Shown: piece after piece, positions 23,101 through 32,494 of the stretch
Layout: every line of letters starts with the position of its first letter
Numbering within the stretch: the stretch's first letter is position 1
NCBI GenBank assembly: GCA_027257055.1
Contig: JAPVLO010000380.1
Coordinates: 868,001 to 932,000 of the forward strand
Reading direction: 5' to 3'
Origin: Cephalopachus bancanus
Taxonomy: Eukaryota; Chordata; Mammalia; Primates; Tarsiidae
DNA: 64,000 bases
The notes under the pieces: model-generated
What the model was told of the DNA's origin: nothing
The model's input: only the letters and a program-made list of their open reading frames with translations
The model's database searches: none
Position numbers and translations under genes: made by a program

Positions 23101-26100
23101 GCAATCAGAGAAGAAAAGGAAATCAGGAGTATCCAAATAGGAAAAGAGGAAGTTAAGTTATCCCTCTTTGCAGCTGACATGATTCTTTACCTCAAAAAAA
23201 CAAGAGAAGCCGGGCTCGGTGGCTCAGCCTGTAATCCTGCGCCTTTGGGAGACTGAGGTGAGTGGATTGCCTGAGCCCGCAGGTTTGAGACCCACCTGGG
23301 CAACTTGGCGAGCCCTCATCTCTACAATAAATAAAAAAAATTAGCCGGGTATGATAGCCTGCGCCTGTAGTTCCAGCTACTTGGAAGGCTGAGGTGGAAG
23401 GATCGCTGGAGACCAGCAGGTTGAGGCTGCGGTGGCCGGGAGCAGCCACTGCACTCCAGTCTGAGTGACAGAAAAAAAAAAAACAAAAACAAAAACGAAG
23501 AGAATCTGTCAAAAACCTCCTTGCACTGATAAAGGACTTTGACAAAGTCTCAGGGTATGAAATAAATATGCAAAAGACAGTCACATTCCTATACACCAAC
23601 AATAAACAAACAGAAACCCAAATAAAAAGCACAATCCTATTCATAATAACCACAGAAAAAATGAAATACCTTGCCATCTTCCTAACCAGAGAAGTCAAAG
23701 ACCTTTTCAACAAAAACTACAAAACACTGCTCAAAGAAATCAAAGATGACACAAACAAATGGAAAAGTATTCCATGCTCATGGATTGGAAGAATTGACAT
23801 TGTTAAGATGTCCATCCTACCCAAGGTAATTACAGATTTAATGCAATACCCATTAACTTACCAGCAGTATTCTTCTCAGACCTGAAAATGACAATACAGG
23901 AATTCACATGGAAACATAAATGACCATAGCCAAAATAAAAAAAAAGCAGGAGGTATCATGCTGTAAGACTTTAAGCTTTATTATAAAGTTGCAATAATCA
24001 AAACAGTCTGGTATTGGTACAAGAGCAGGCATATAAACCAATGGAATAGGACAGAGATTCCAGAAGCAAAACATCAATTTCTCAACCAGCTCATCTTCGA
24101 CAAAGCCTCCACCATCAACCACTGGGGAGAGGAGAACCTATTCATTAAATGGTGCTGGAAAAACTGGCTGACCACAGCAGAAGATTAAAACAAGACCCCT
24201 ACCTATCACCATACACAGAAATCAACTCTAAATGGATCTAAGACCTAAAATAAAACCTCAAACTATAAAACCTTAGAAAATGCAGGAGAGGCTGGGTGTG
24301 GTGGCTCACACCTATAATCCCGGCACTTTAGGAGGCCGAGGTGAGAGGATTGCCTGAGCCCATGGGTTCAAGACCGGCCCAGGCAACTTGGTGAGGCCTC
24401 ATCTCTACAATAAATCAAAAAATTAGCTGGGCATGGTGGCACATGCCTGTAATTCCAACAATTTGGAAGGCTGAGGCTGAAGGACCACCAAAACCCAGCA
24501 GGTTGAGGCTGTGGTGGCAGTGAGTGTGCCACTGCACTCCAGCCTGGGCAACAGAGTGAGACTCCAACTCAAAAAAAAAAAAAAGAAAAAGAAAAAGAAA
24601 ATGCAGGAGACATCCTTATGGAAGTTAGAACCGGCAACCAATTCCTGATCAAAATCCCAAGCTCCCATTCGTAAGAGATAAGATAGACAAGTGGGGCCTC
24701 ATCAAACTGACAAGCTTTTACAAAACCAACCAACCAACCAAACAAACAAACAAATGAACAAAAAAACCATTGAGAGAGTGGGGAGACAGCCCACAGACTG
24801 GGAAAAAGTATCTGCCAACTATATATCTGACAAAGGTCTAACATCTAGCATCTACAAGGAACTCAAACATGCCAAAAAGAAAAAAAACAAACAGCCCCCC
24901 ATTACAAAATGGGCAAAAGATATGAATAGACACTTCTCCAAAGAAGACATATGAGCAGCCAACAGATACCTGAAAAAATGCTCAGCTTCACTAGTTATCA
25001 AAGAAATGTAAATTAAAACCACACTGAGATACCACTGAGATACACACTGAGATATCTCAGGATGGCCATCATCAATAACTGAAAAAACAACAGATATTGG
25101 AAAGGATGTGGCGAAAAGGGAACACTGTGGTAGATCACTCAGTATTATAGTCTCTAAGTCCATCCAAGTTGCTGCAAAGTTCATAATTTTGTCTTTCTTT
25201 ATGGTTGCATAATATTCCATCATGTATATGTAGCACCTTTTTTTTTTTTTTAATCCAGTCCTCTTTCGATGGGCAGCATGATTGGTTCCATGTTTTTGTT
25301 ATTGTGAACAATGCTGCAATAACCATGCATGTGCAGGTATCTTTTTCATAGAGTGATTTGAGTTCCTAAGGGTATATTCCCAGTAGGGGGAAGTGAAAAG
25401 GGAACACTTCTATACTGTTGGTGGGAGTGTAACCTAGTACAACCTCTGTGGAAAACAGTGTGGTGATTCCTAAAAGATCTAAAAATTGACCTTCCATATG
25501 ATCCTGCAATCCCCCTACTGGGAATATACCCTGAGGAACTTAAATCACTCTATGAAAAAGATACTTGCACACACATGTTTGTTGCAGCATTATTTACAGT
25601 ACCAAAAACATGGAACTAATTGTGCTGCTCATTGAAAGAGAACTGGAAAAAAATTTTGGTACATATCCATGATAGAATATTATGCAGCTTAAAAGAAGGA
25701 CAAAATTATGAACTTCACAGCAACTTGGAAGGACTTAGAGAGTATAATACTGAGTGATCTATCACAGAAACAAAGAACTGAGTATTGCATGTTCTCACTC
25801 ATAAGCAGACCTTGAAAGAAAGGGATTGGCAGTAGTGGGAAACTGCTAAGGGGGGTGGGGCACACCTCATCAACAAGGATACCTGCATAATGAACATTTG
25901 TATTTCTAACCCTGAATTGTACACCACATATTTAAAATAAAACATTAACAAGGACGAAAAAAAGAATTAACAGTCATTTGCTTACCTGATTCAGAGAGAG
26001 ATGGTCAATGGCGGAACTGTATTCTTCATTTTCACTGTCAAAATAAGATGATGAGAATGTAATTCTGTTTGTTATTTCACTATGGTCTCTAGGCAACAAA

Positions 26101-27042
26101 TTTTAATGACCATGTTAGCTGTGGATCACACATACGCACACACAGAGCCATTAATGTCATCTTTGAAATGTAAGGACTTCTATATGTATGCATAGTCATA
26201 GTAATTTATGCCTTACTAATTTGAAATTAGTAATCATCAGGACAGGCTTTGAACTGTACCTATGCTTTAATCTATAAAAATTGAACTTGACTAACAAAAC
26301 TTTAACTGAACTTCAGGGGAAAATATTAGGCTCCTTAAGAGAAAATAAATGCTTTAGAAGCATCTCAGTTTTGTTGTAATCAAATAAATCATGTTACACA
26401 TTGCTTTCATGTATTCACAATAACAGATTTAATAATTTATACTTGGTAAAATATCCAGGCAACATTTTGACAGACTAGTTTGTGTTAGTATTTATTATAG
26501 ACAATGGAAATATCACATTAGTTTGAAAGATTCCATAATTTTAACTTTTTGTTTGTTTACCTCTATGTCTGAATGAGGTTTGACAGTAGATGTGCATTCA
26601 CTTGCTGAAATTGCTGTGGAGCCATTTCCTACTCCTGACTGAGATCAAGTTTTCCTGAGAATGGATTCTCCCTCAGATAGCCCATTGAAACCCATTTCTG
26701 GATCAAAGTGTGCGAGCTCAACTGAGTCTAAGTTGATGTTAAAATTCAGCAGACCACAAAAATAATTTTTCCAAAAAAAGGCTGTCTCCTTACCAACGTA
26801 ATCTCAGTTTAACATGCTGGATGCTTAGACTTCCGGTGTCTTCTCTCAACCAATCTGGCCCTTACTTCAGGGCTAGTACATATCTCTAAAGCCTTTGCCA
26901 GCCTGACCCCATGCTGGTCACTGTAATGCCTAGTTGGATTCTGATGAGCCTTGACCCTTTCATTCAATCACAGAAGACAGAATATTATTTCTTACCTGTA
27001 ACAGTTCTTCAGGTCTTCAAAAAGGTCTGGAACTTTGGCCAT
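14658..27042 (-). CDS. IL1A: Interleukin-1 alpha, complete coding sequence in six exons
   Basis: Coding segments are 27042-26996, 26034-25986, 21375-21150, 19485-19312, 17250-17126 and 14858-14658, joined in phase to 822 nt (273 codons; human 271). All introns are GT-AG. The product is the dual-function cytokine and alarmin: an N-terminal propiece with the nuclear-localisation core LKKRRLS and the acidic [15 protein letters not shown] stretch, then a C-terminal beta-trefoil that binds IL1R1. The calpain processing region after EPR in exon 5 is preserved in outline. There is no signal peptide, as usual. Relative to human there are two single-residue insertions, one near [10 protein letters not shown] and one at RASLDQYL. 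No frameshift or premature stop was seen. Neighbour CKAP2L on the same strand matches human synteny. Confidence 0.97.
14859..17125. other. IL1A intron 6: L2-like fragment and (TG)n
   Basis: An L2-style copy lies at about 15755-16370, ending 'ctcaataaataatgcttgtt'. A pure (TG)n run occupies 16507-16564. A 46-bp minisatellite like the one known in human intron 6 was not seen. Confidence 0.6.
16507..16564. repeat. (TG)n microsatellite
   Basis: About 26 TG units, nearly uninterrupted, in IL1A intron 6. Confidence 0.95.
17126..17250 (-). CDS. IL1A: IL1A exon 6
   Basis: Acceptor tcttcatcag, donor GTGAGT at 17125. Codes from VKFDMSAYK to [11 protein letters not shown]. The segment [14 protein letters not shown] is the most changed from human in this exon, at equal length. 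Confidence 0.96.
17330..17414. repeat. (GA)n-rich simple repeat
   Basis: Purine-only GA/GGGA units in IL1A intron 5. It produces spurious Arg-Glu open frames. Confidence 0.95.
17937..18093 (+). repeat. Alu with central deletion
   Basis: Left-arm start (ggccaggcacggtgggtcac) joins right-arm text (ggaggctgcagatagccatg) without the middle. Ends in poly(A). Old Alu type. Confidence 0.8.
18095..18630. other. IL1A intron 5, unrecognised part
   Basis: AT-rich unique-looking sequence; no exon signals or repeat recognised. Confidence 0.4.
18649..18790 (-). repeat. Alu left monomer with target duplication
   Basis: Inverted single left arm in the lineage style (tttattgtagagatgaagtc). Flanked by a 17-bp duplication cttctctcctgtggaac at 18632-18648 and 18791-18807, so it inserted as a monomer. 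Confidence 0.88.
18849..19155 (-). repeat. Alu dimer intermediate between AluJ and the young family
   Basis: Has lineage features (tttattatagagatgaggtc, ccttccaagtagctggg) but ordinary AluJ left-arm text (ctcgaactcctgggttcaag). Target duplication ttgcctgggatttt at 18835-18848 and 19156-19169. Confidence 0.85.
19312..19485 (-). CDS. IL1A: IL1A exon 5
   Basis: Acceptor atggttttag, donor GTGAATGG. Codes from [18 protein letters not shown] to NNMDDA, spanning the propiece/mature junction and the first strands of the trefoil. One extra residue compared with human at ASLD. Confidence 0.96.
20054..20130. repeat. (TATC)n microsatellite at an Alu tail
   Basis: Tetranucleotide run between a short palindrome and an inverted Alu. 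It lies inside that Alu's target duplication, so it appears to have grown in the A-tail. Confidence 0.9.
20135..20394 (-). repeat. Old Alu dimer
   Basis: Inverted Alu from a poly(C) start to gccaccacacttggct. Target duplication cattgttgcattatt at 20021-20035 and 20395-20409 also encloses the microsatellite. Confidence 0.88.
20690..20880 (+). repeat. MIR SINE in IL1A intron 4
   Basis: Blocks typical of MIR: ttattgggtgcttactgtgt, 'ttaatcttcacaacaatcta', 'taagtaacctgcccaaaagt'. Confidence 0.75.
21150..21375 (-). CDS. IL1A: IL1A exon 4
   Basis: Acceptor cttccttatag, donor GTAAGG at 21149. It codes from [10 protein letters not shown] through the nuclear-localisation core KKRRLS to NDSEE, leaving one base to the next codon. 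This is the propiece exon. Confidence 0.96.
21685..21766 (+). repeat. 82-bp isolated L1 ORF2 fragment
   Basis: Matches the L1 text at 23692-23772 with only a handful of mismatches (shared ctgctcaaagaaatcaaaga) but has neither an L1 end nor a poly(A) tail. Confidence 0.85.
22354..22645 (+). repeat. Young lineage-specific Alu in IL1A intron 3
   Basis: Full dimer with ctgggttcgagacccacc in the left arm. Target duplication aagaataacaatcc at 22340-22353 and aagaatagcaatcc at 22646-22659. Confidence 0.9.
23209..23495 (+). repeat. Young Alu inside the IL1A intron 3 L1
   Basis: Lineage-specific dimer (gagcccgcaggtttgagacc) flanked by caagagaa and gaagagaa, splitting L1 ORF2. Confidence 0.88.
24290..24595 (+). 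repeat. Young Alu inside the IL1A intron 3 L1
   Basis: Dimer from gctgggtgtggtggctcaca to a poly(A)/(GAAAAA) tail. Target duplication agaaaatgcaggaga at 24275-24289 and 24596-24610. Confidence 0.9.
25127..25394 (-). mobile_element. Inverted L1 fragment inserted into L1
   Basis: 268 bp of L1 3' text in reverse orientation, flanked by a 14-bp perfect direct repeat (gaaaagggaacact at 25113-25126 and 25395-25408). It pairs with the host L1 at 25511-25765 as an imperfect long inverted repeat. Confidence 0.85.
25986..26034 (-). CDS. IL1A: IL1A exon 3
   Basis: 49 nt between a ttttgacag acceptor and a GTAAG donor at 25985-25981. Codes for [17 protein letters not shown]. An antisense L1 begins only a few bases into the following intron. 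Confidence 0.96.
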
Positions 27043-27050
27043 CTTGGTTT
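26996..27050 (-). CDS. IL1A: IL1A exon 2 (start codon)
   Basis: Acceptor ttctgttacag precedes AAACCAAG and the ATG at 27042-27040. It codes for [15 protein letters not shown] and ends in a GTAAG donor at 26995-26991 after two bases of the next codon. Human differs at one residue (MAKVPDM). Confidence 0.96.
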
Positions 27051-27698
27051 CTGTAACAGAAAACACCAGTGACTGTCAGCTGAGCCAGCCTATGAGCCAG
27101 ATGCCTGAAAGGGGAGCCACCTCTGCCTTGTGATTCTTGAGAAACTTTCTTGAATGGCTTAATCTGCACTCAGCATTTTCCCCATTCTTCTCACTCCCTT
27201 GAATTATTTTTATATGCACCTGCCTCCTCTATAAGATTGTATACTTCTTTTAGAATGTTTTATTTATCTTGCTATTCTTTATATGTCCAACTCAATGCAT
27301 GTAGTAGGCATTCAAGTTTGAATCAGTTAACAGCAACAAAAAAATCTCAGTAATAAGGTATTTGCCTAACAGCTGCAAGAGAGTGACAGAGTTGAAAACA
27401 TTTAATTTTCTCCTAATAGCTTTTGGTAGTAGAGATTCCCTTCCAAAGGATGGCTTGGCTGTACCTGCCGATGCCCTCAAGGGAAGTTGGTTCTGCCAAC
27501 CTTTGGTTCCCCAACCGTAAAATGAGAGAATCATTTTCTGAAATCTGGATTATAACTCACACACCAAACCAGGGGGAAACAATAAAAGAGACTTGTAGCT
27601 TTAAAGAAGGCAGCCTGAAAGAAAACAGCCAAAGAGAAAGACAAAACAAAACAAAAAAACCAACCCTTTAAAAGTCATAGATGTGATAAGGACAATAC

Positions 27699-27745
27699 CT
27701 TTGCTGACTCAAGCGCCAATGAAATGACTCCCTCTCTGGCTGGAA
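27699..27745 (-). other. IL1A: IL1A exon 1, 5' untranslated
   Basis: Minus-strand text gagtcatttcattggcgc followed by ttgagtcagcaaag and a GTATTG donor at 27698 matches human IL1A exon 1 as remembered. The exact start site is uncertain; 27745 assumes the classical human start. Confidence 0.75.
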
Positions 27746-27850
27746 ACCTTAAGCCTGAGTCAGGCTTCTTCGCCTTTTGTAATTCTTTGCCATAGTGGGC
27801 GTGGCCACAAGTGCGTCATGGGAATTTACAGGGAAGAATTCTGTTTTGTA
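27705..27850 (-). promoter_or_regulatory. IL1A: IL1A core promoter with two AP-1 sites
   Basis: Perfect AP-1 heptamers TGACTCA/TGAGTCA lie at 27705-27711 (within exon 1) and 27756-27762 (just upstream). A CRE-like tgcgtca at 27812-27818 abuts an NF-kB-like gggaatttac at 27820-27829. No TATA box at the expected spacing, as in human. The block tracks the human proximal promoter. Site function is inferred from motif match only. Confidence 0.7.
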
Positions 27851-28780
27851 TTTTTTTAACGTTCATTCAACTTGATACTGGCTAAAATAATGACAGATAG
27901 CATGCTTGATAATACTGTTGCTTGCAGATATTTCAGGAGTTATTGTCTTGGTTCATTTATTTACTGCTTTGTTATATAAGATTATAAACACATAGTCTTA
28001 GAAAAAGGGAAGAAGAGCAGGAAACTTATCAACTTTCTAAAAATATATGGTGAGAGAGAAAGGAAAAAAAATCTCGAAATCAGGAGTTCAGGTGGCTAGA
28101 TTTGGAGAGGATCTCAGTAGCTGTAGTTTGTGTTTTGCCTTAATTTGTTGATTGTGCTCCAGGGATGAATGTGAATTGGTGGAATACTTGGCAGCCCCTG
28201 GCAGCTAAAGAGTGACATTTGAGGGAATATGAACTATTCTTTCTGAAGAAGGAAACTTGCTTGATTAAGGCATAAATCACTCAGTATATGGGGGTGAAAA
28301 ACTCCTGGTTAGAGCAGGGTAGAGAAAAATGATATTTGACCACAAAAGTCTTAATCCTCTTACTCTTCTGAATATTGTCAACACATTTCCTACAGCAGTA
28401 ACAGAGCTTCAGGAGAGAACTCTCAGTCCTAGATATGTTGCAGTAAAGTGGCTGTATACCAGAACCCAAAGAAAAGTCTGGTCTTCTTTAGAATAAACCC
28501 AAGGGCATGTGACGATAGCTGTGGACTTCTGGAGGTATAGGCAAGGCCCCAGCTAGAAGCCAGTGGCTGAGTTTGGGAATAGAGGTTGGGTGAAGGCAAA
28601 GGATAGATTTTTCACATATGACACAGTACTTGTGTTGCCTGCTGTTATTATTAAAGACTTTCTTGGTCTTTATAATTCCTGAAGCCAGCCTAGTTCAGAT
28701 GGCAGAACACTAGACTTAACAAATGAATGTTTCAGGTTCCTAGTTAGAGTTGAAGTTATGTAAATTTTAAATAAAGGAAA
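27751..28780. other. IL1A upstream region, single-copy
   Basis: Continues the human IL1A 5' flank as remembered, for example minus-strand 'caatattcagaagagtaaga' near 28370. Likely regulatory, but only the proximal motifs are specific. Confidence 0.5.
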
Positions 28781-28783
28781 TGA

Positions 28784-28905
28784 GTCAAGTGCGGTGGTGT
28801 GCACCTGCAGTCCCAGCTACTCAGGAGGCTGAGGCAGGAGGGTTGCTTTAGTCCAGCTTAGACAACATAGTAAGACCCCCATCTCTAATAAACAAACAAA
28901 CCAAT
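28784..28905 (+). repeat. Free right-arm Alu monomer (FRAM-like)
   Basis: Starts gtgcggtggtgtgcacctgc and ends in (AAAC)n after catctctaataaacaaac. Only one arm is present. Confidence 0.65.
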
Positions 28906-29196
28906 CAATGAAATGGATGGAAGAAGAAGGTAGAGGAGAGAAAAAAAAAGGTAGAGAGAAAGGCAAGGCGTGGCACTGAAACATGGGGGGAAAAAAAGCA
29001 AAAATATACAAAACTGGGAGTAAAGTGGCTTGTGTGAGTTGGATGAAATATCTTCCCTGGTTCTTTTTAACTGTAATAGAGTTGATTACATGATCATAAG
29101 ATATCAAATAATAGAGTTGGTTAGATGATCATAAGGTCTCTTTCATGTTAGACGGTCAAATCCTATTTCAAGTGCAAAATCTCTGATTCTGGTTCT

Positions 29197-29488
29197 TTTT
29201 TTTTTTTTTTTGAGTTGGAGTCTCACTCTGTCGCACAGACTGGAGTGCAGTGGCACTCTCCTGGCCACCGCAGCCTCGACCTGCTGGGCTCCGGCGATCT
29301 TTCCGCCTCAGCCTTCCAAGTAGCTGGAACCACAGGGGCGTGCTACCACATCCGGCTAGTTTGGGATTTATTGTAGAGACGAGGTCTCACCAAGTTGCCC
29401 AGGTGGATCTCGAATCCGCGGGCTCAAGCAATCCTCTCGCTTCAGCCTCCCAGAGTGTGGGATTACAGGCTGAACCACCGAGCCTGGC
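29197..29488 (-). repeat. Young lineage-specific Alu
   Basis: Inverted dimer, CpG-rich. Target duplication ctctgattctggttct at 29181-29196 and ctccgattctgattct at 29489-29504. Confidence 0.9.
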
Positions 29489-29504
29489 CTCCGATTCTGA
29501 TTCT

Positions 29505-30515
29505 AATGCCCAGTCTAATTCTCCTGATCATAGACCTGGTGTTATAGTAGTCATAACAAGAGTCACAGAAATAGCTAGTGTCTTGCATGTAGGTAGTATA
29601 AGTGCAGACGCAAATTGGGGCAGAAACTTGGGTGTCTCAGGATAAATCCTGTATGAACAGTGACGACAGCCAACTCCCTACATTTCTGCTTACTTTGGTT
29701 CCTCGACAACACAGAATGTTAATCCTGGTCATCCCCTCTACCTCCTGCGGATCTTTGGGGGACTATTACTAAGGGACAATTGCAAAGCACATTGTGATAT
29801 GGGCTGCTATGGAGATGCAAGTAAACAAAAATAATGACAACACTGATAATGGCTTCAGTCACACCGTTCACTGAAGAAAATATAGTTCTTATGAAAAATA
29901 TTGATTTGACAACTTCAACAGGGAGGAAATTTTTGGTGACGACCACCATTGAAACCCTCAAAATACTTAGTTTCTGGGAGCAATATACAGTGCCTCTTCG
30001 GTAATCCAGGGAAATACCCCTGGTCCAACATCAGTGGTAATACCCATCCACACACCATCTTCACTCCTGCATTGTAGAAAATTCCCCAAATGTGGTTGTT
30101 GAATTTCTCAAGGGGATTTGGTTGAGAAACAGTCATCTTGGGTTAGAGTATCACCCAACCTTTTCCTTCACATGATCTTCTCGGAAACTGGTTTTTAAAG
30201 GAAGGACAGGGTGAATGAGTTCAGACAGTGATGGGTCCTTGAATTGTTTGGAGAGCCTACTTTTCTGGGAGTGTGAATAAAGGTGGACCAGATCACCTCT
30301 TTTAGGGATGGCATAGAGGATGATTTAGCGGACTGAGTAGGAATCTGCTGGTATGTGTGTTGAGGGTTGTCCTGTGACAGGGACTTTGAGTAGTTTCAGG
30401 CACCTACCTCTCAACTCTGAGGAGGCTCAAAAAACCTTTAATCATTGTTGTCTACATCATTCAGAAAAAAATATTGTGCACTATTCTGTGTCATGGATTT
30501 TGCTAGGAATCAGCA
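29505..30515. other. Unrecognised DNA about 2 kb upstream of IL1A
   Basis: No repeat family or exon recognised. Short minus-strand frames (29719-29961, 29915-30136) have no known domain. Confidence 0.4.
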
Positions 30516-30806
30516 TTTTTTTTCTTTTTTTTTGAGTTGGAGTCTCACTCTGTCGCCCAGACTGGAGTGCAGTGGCCGCTCCTGGCCACCGCAGCCTCTA
30601 CCTGCTGGGCTCTAGCGATCCTCCCACCTCAGCCTTCCAAGTAGCTGGAATTACAGGCATGTGCTACCACGCCCGGCTGATTTTTTGATTTATTGTAGAG
30701 ATGAGGTCTCACTGCCCAGGCGGGTCTCGAACCCGCGGGCTCAGGCAATCCACTCACCTCAGCCTCCCAAAGGCACGGGATTACAGGCTGAGCCACCGAG
30801 CCCGGT
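30516..30806 (-). repeat. Young lineage-specific Alu
   Basis: Inverted dimer with the full hairpin gcgggtctcgaacccgcggg at 30721-30740 and ending gagccaccgagcccgg. Confidence 0.9.
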
Positions 30807-31004
30807 TTAGCATTTATTTTCATAATCCACAAAATTAGATATGCTTGACAAGATGATATATGTTGGTAGGTGAGTGGATATGCTCTGTAAGACTGGAACT
30901 TGTGAATCCAGAGAACCATGGTGATGATTGTCATGTGAAAATTGCTTTAGAGCTCAAAGAGAATGCTCACCTGTACAATCTTACTGCCTTATCACTGCAC
31001 TTGC

Positions 31005-31145
31005 AAGAGGTAGTTATTACTGTCTCCTTTCACAGCTGAGGATCTTGAAGAGGTTAAGTGACCAACCCAAGGTCTCAAAACTGACAGAGCTAGCACTTGC
31101 ACTCAGGTTTCTGATTTCAAGTTCAATCTTCTCTTTCCACTGCAT
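31005..31145 (+). repeat. MIR SINE
   Basis: Has 'ttcacagctgaggatcttga' and 'gaggttaagtgaccaaccca'. Confidence 0.65.
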
Positions 31146-31149
31146 ATAG

Positions 31150-31720
31150 ATACTTGAGTCTCTTATCACCATCCAGTGACAGAGCTGAAATAGATCATTC
31201 TTAAGGTCTTTCCTGCCTCAAAAATCCTATCATTCAATGATTTTACAGTCCTTATTTTTTTTAAAAAAAGGTTTGAAATATCATCCCTCTCTCTTTTTCT
31301 CTAATAAAATCTTATTTTACTCTTTGATATACAGGAACTTGGTGAAAGTGACCAATGTAATTGAGTACATGGTCAATGGTGGAGTCTGCATGTGAAATTT
31401 AGTCATGGTCTTGCCATTGTACCATGAAGGTAGGACATGGAAACATTTGTAAATGTCTTTGGAACCAACTTTAAAATTGTTGCGTAGTTGAGTCTGACAA
31501 AATTACTTGAATGCAGAGAAAAGCACAATTCTTCCCTGTGAATTTTCAGGGGAATGCAATTATTTCTTTTCAGGTGGTATAAAGCCTCTTCCAAGGAATA
31601 AAGCATACATAAGCTATCATATGCAAAGAAAATTTAGCCTTTAGTCTCAGCTCATGCCCTATTTAGTTATAATCTGCTTTTAAATTCCATGTCGGTTAGG
31701 GAGAAGGAGGAAGGGACTTA
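31150..31720. other. Unrecognised spacer
   Basis: No gene or clear repeat seen. Confidence 0.4.
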
Positions 31721-31724
31721 ACAT

Positions 31725-31925
31725 AACAACCTACCATGTTTAAGGTATTGTAATATATTATCTCACTTAATCCACTCATCAAACCTGTGAAGTAGGTATT
31801 CTTAGCACACTTTACAGAAGAGGAAGTCAAGGTCTAGAGAGATTGAGTAATCCTCCCAAGGTTGCAAGGTTACTAAATTGCCTAAGTGGGATCCAGACAC
31901 CAGCATGTACATTTCATCAACCATG
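31725..31925 (+). repeat. MIR SINE
   Basis: Has 'tatctcacttaatccactca' and 'acagaagaggaagtcaaggt', typical MIR order. Confidence 0.7.
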
Positions 31926-32194
31926 AGGACTTCTCTTTTCCTAGTGTAGCCGCTTCCTTCCTGTGTCTTTTAAATTAATTTTGAGTTCTTCTGCTTTGTC
32001 TTAGTCTATTGAAGATCCTAGAATAATAAGTTAGAGAAAGATGTACATCAAGACCATCTAGTTTAAACTCTTATAGCAGAGGAATTAGGCTGCAAAGGAA
32101 GTACGGCTTCAAAGTCACATGGAGAATTCATATGAGAGTGGGAAGTAAAATTAAAACTCACTATTTTTTGAATCTTAGTTCAAAGTATCCTACT

Positions 32195-32490
32195 AGTTGG
32201 GCATGGTGGCTCATGCCTGTAATCTCAGCAATTTGGGAGGCAGAGGTAAGAGGATTGCCTGAATCCAGGGGTTCAAGACCAGCCTAGACAACTTGGCAAG
32301 ACCTCATCTCTATAATAAATACAAAAATGAGCTGGACAGAGGGCGTGCACCTGTGGTTCCGCTACTTGGAAGGCTGAGGTGGAAGGATCACCTGAGCACA
32401 GCAGGTTGAGGCTGCAGAGACTGTGAGCATGCCACTGCACTCCAACCAGGGTGACAGTGAGACTCTAACTCAAAACAAACAAACAAACAA
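32195..32490 (+). repeat. Older member of the lineage-specific Alu series
   Basis: Carries caacttggcaagacctcatc and the right-arm cagcaggttgaggctg text, but the left arm keeps ccaggggttcaagaccagcc. Confidence 0.85.
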
Positions 32491-32494
32491 AAGT

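Larger units (their letters stand above)
22678..25961 (+). mobile_element. 5'-truncated L1, antisense in IL1A intron 3
   Basis: ORF2 3' half plus 3' UTR in the plus direction: RT text including [20 protein letters not shown] near 23050 and FAADMILY at about 23170, where the catalytic F-A-D-D has become F-A-A-D. It ends ccctgaattgtacaccacat and an A-rich tail. Target duplication aagaattacagtcat at 22663-22677 and aagaattaacagtcat at 25962-25977. Two Alus and an inverted L1 patch interrupt it, and frames are broken, so it is dead. The right duplication copy ends three bases from the end of the GTAAG donor motif of IL1A exon 3. Confidence 0.9.

Noticed and set aside
23192..23713. 173-codon minus-strand frame
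   Set aside because: Composed of antisense Alu plus antisense L1 text.
30721..30740. True tRNA gene or tRNA-derived SINE
   Set aside because: Only D-arm-like and T-arm-like segments are present; the surrounding sequence is plainly Alu (7SL-derived), with no acceptor stem or anticodon arm.
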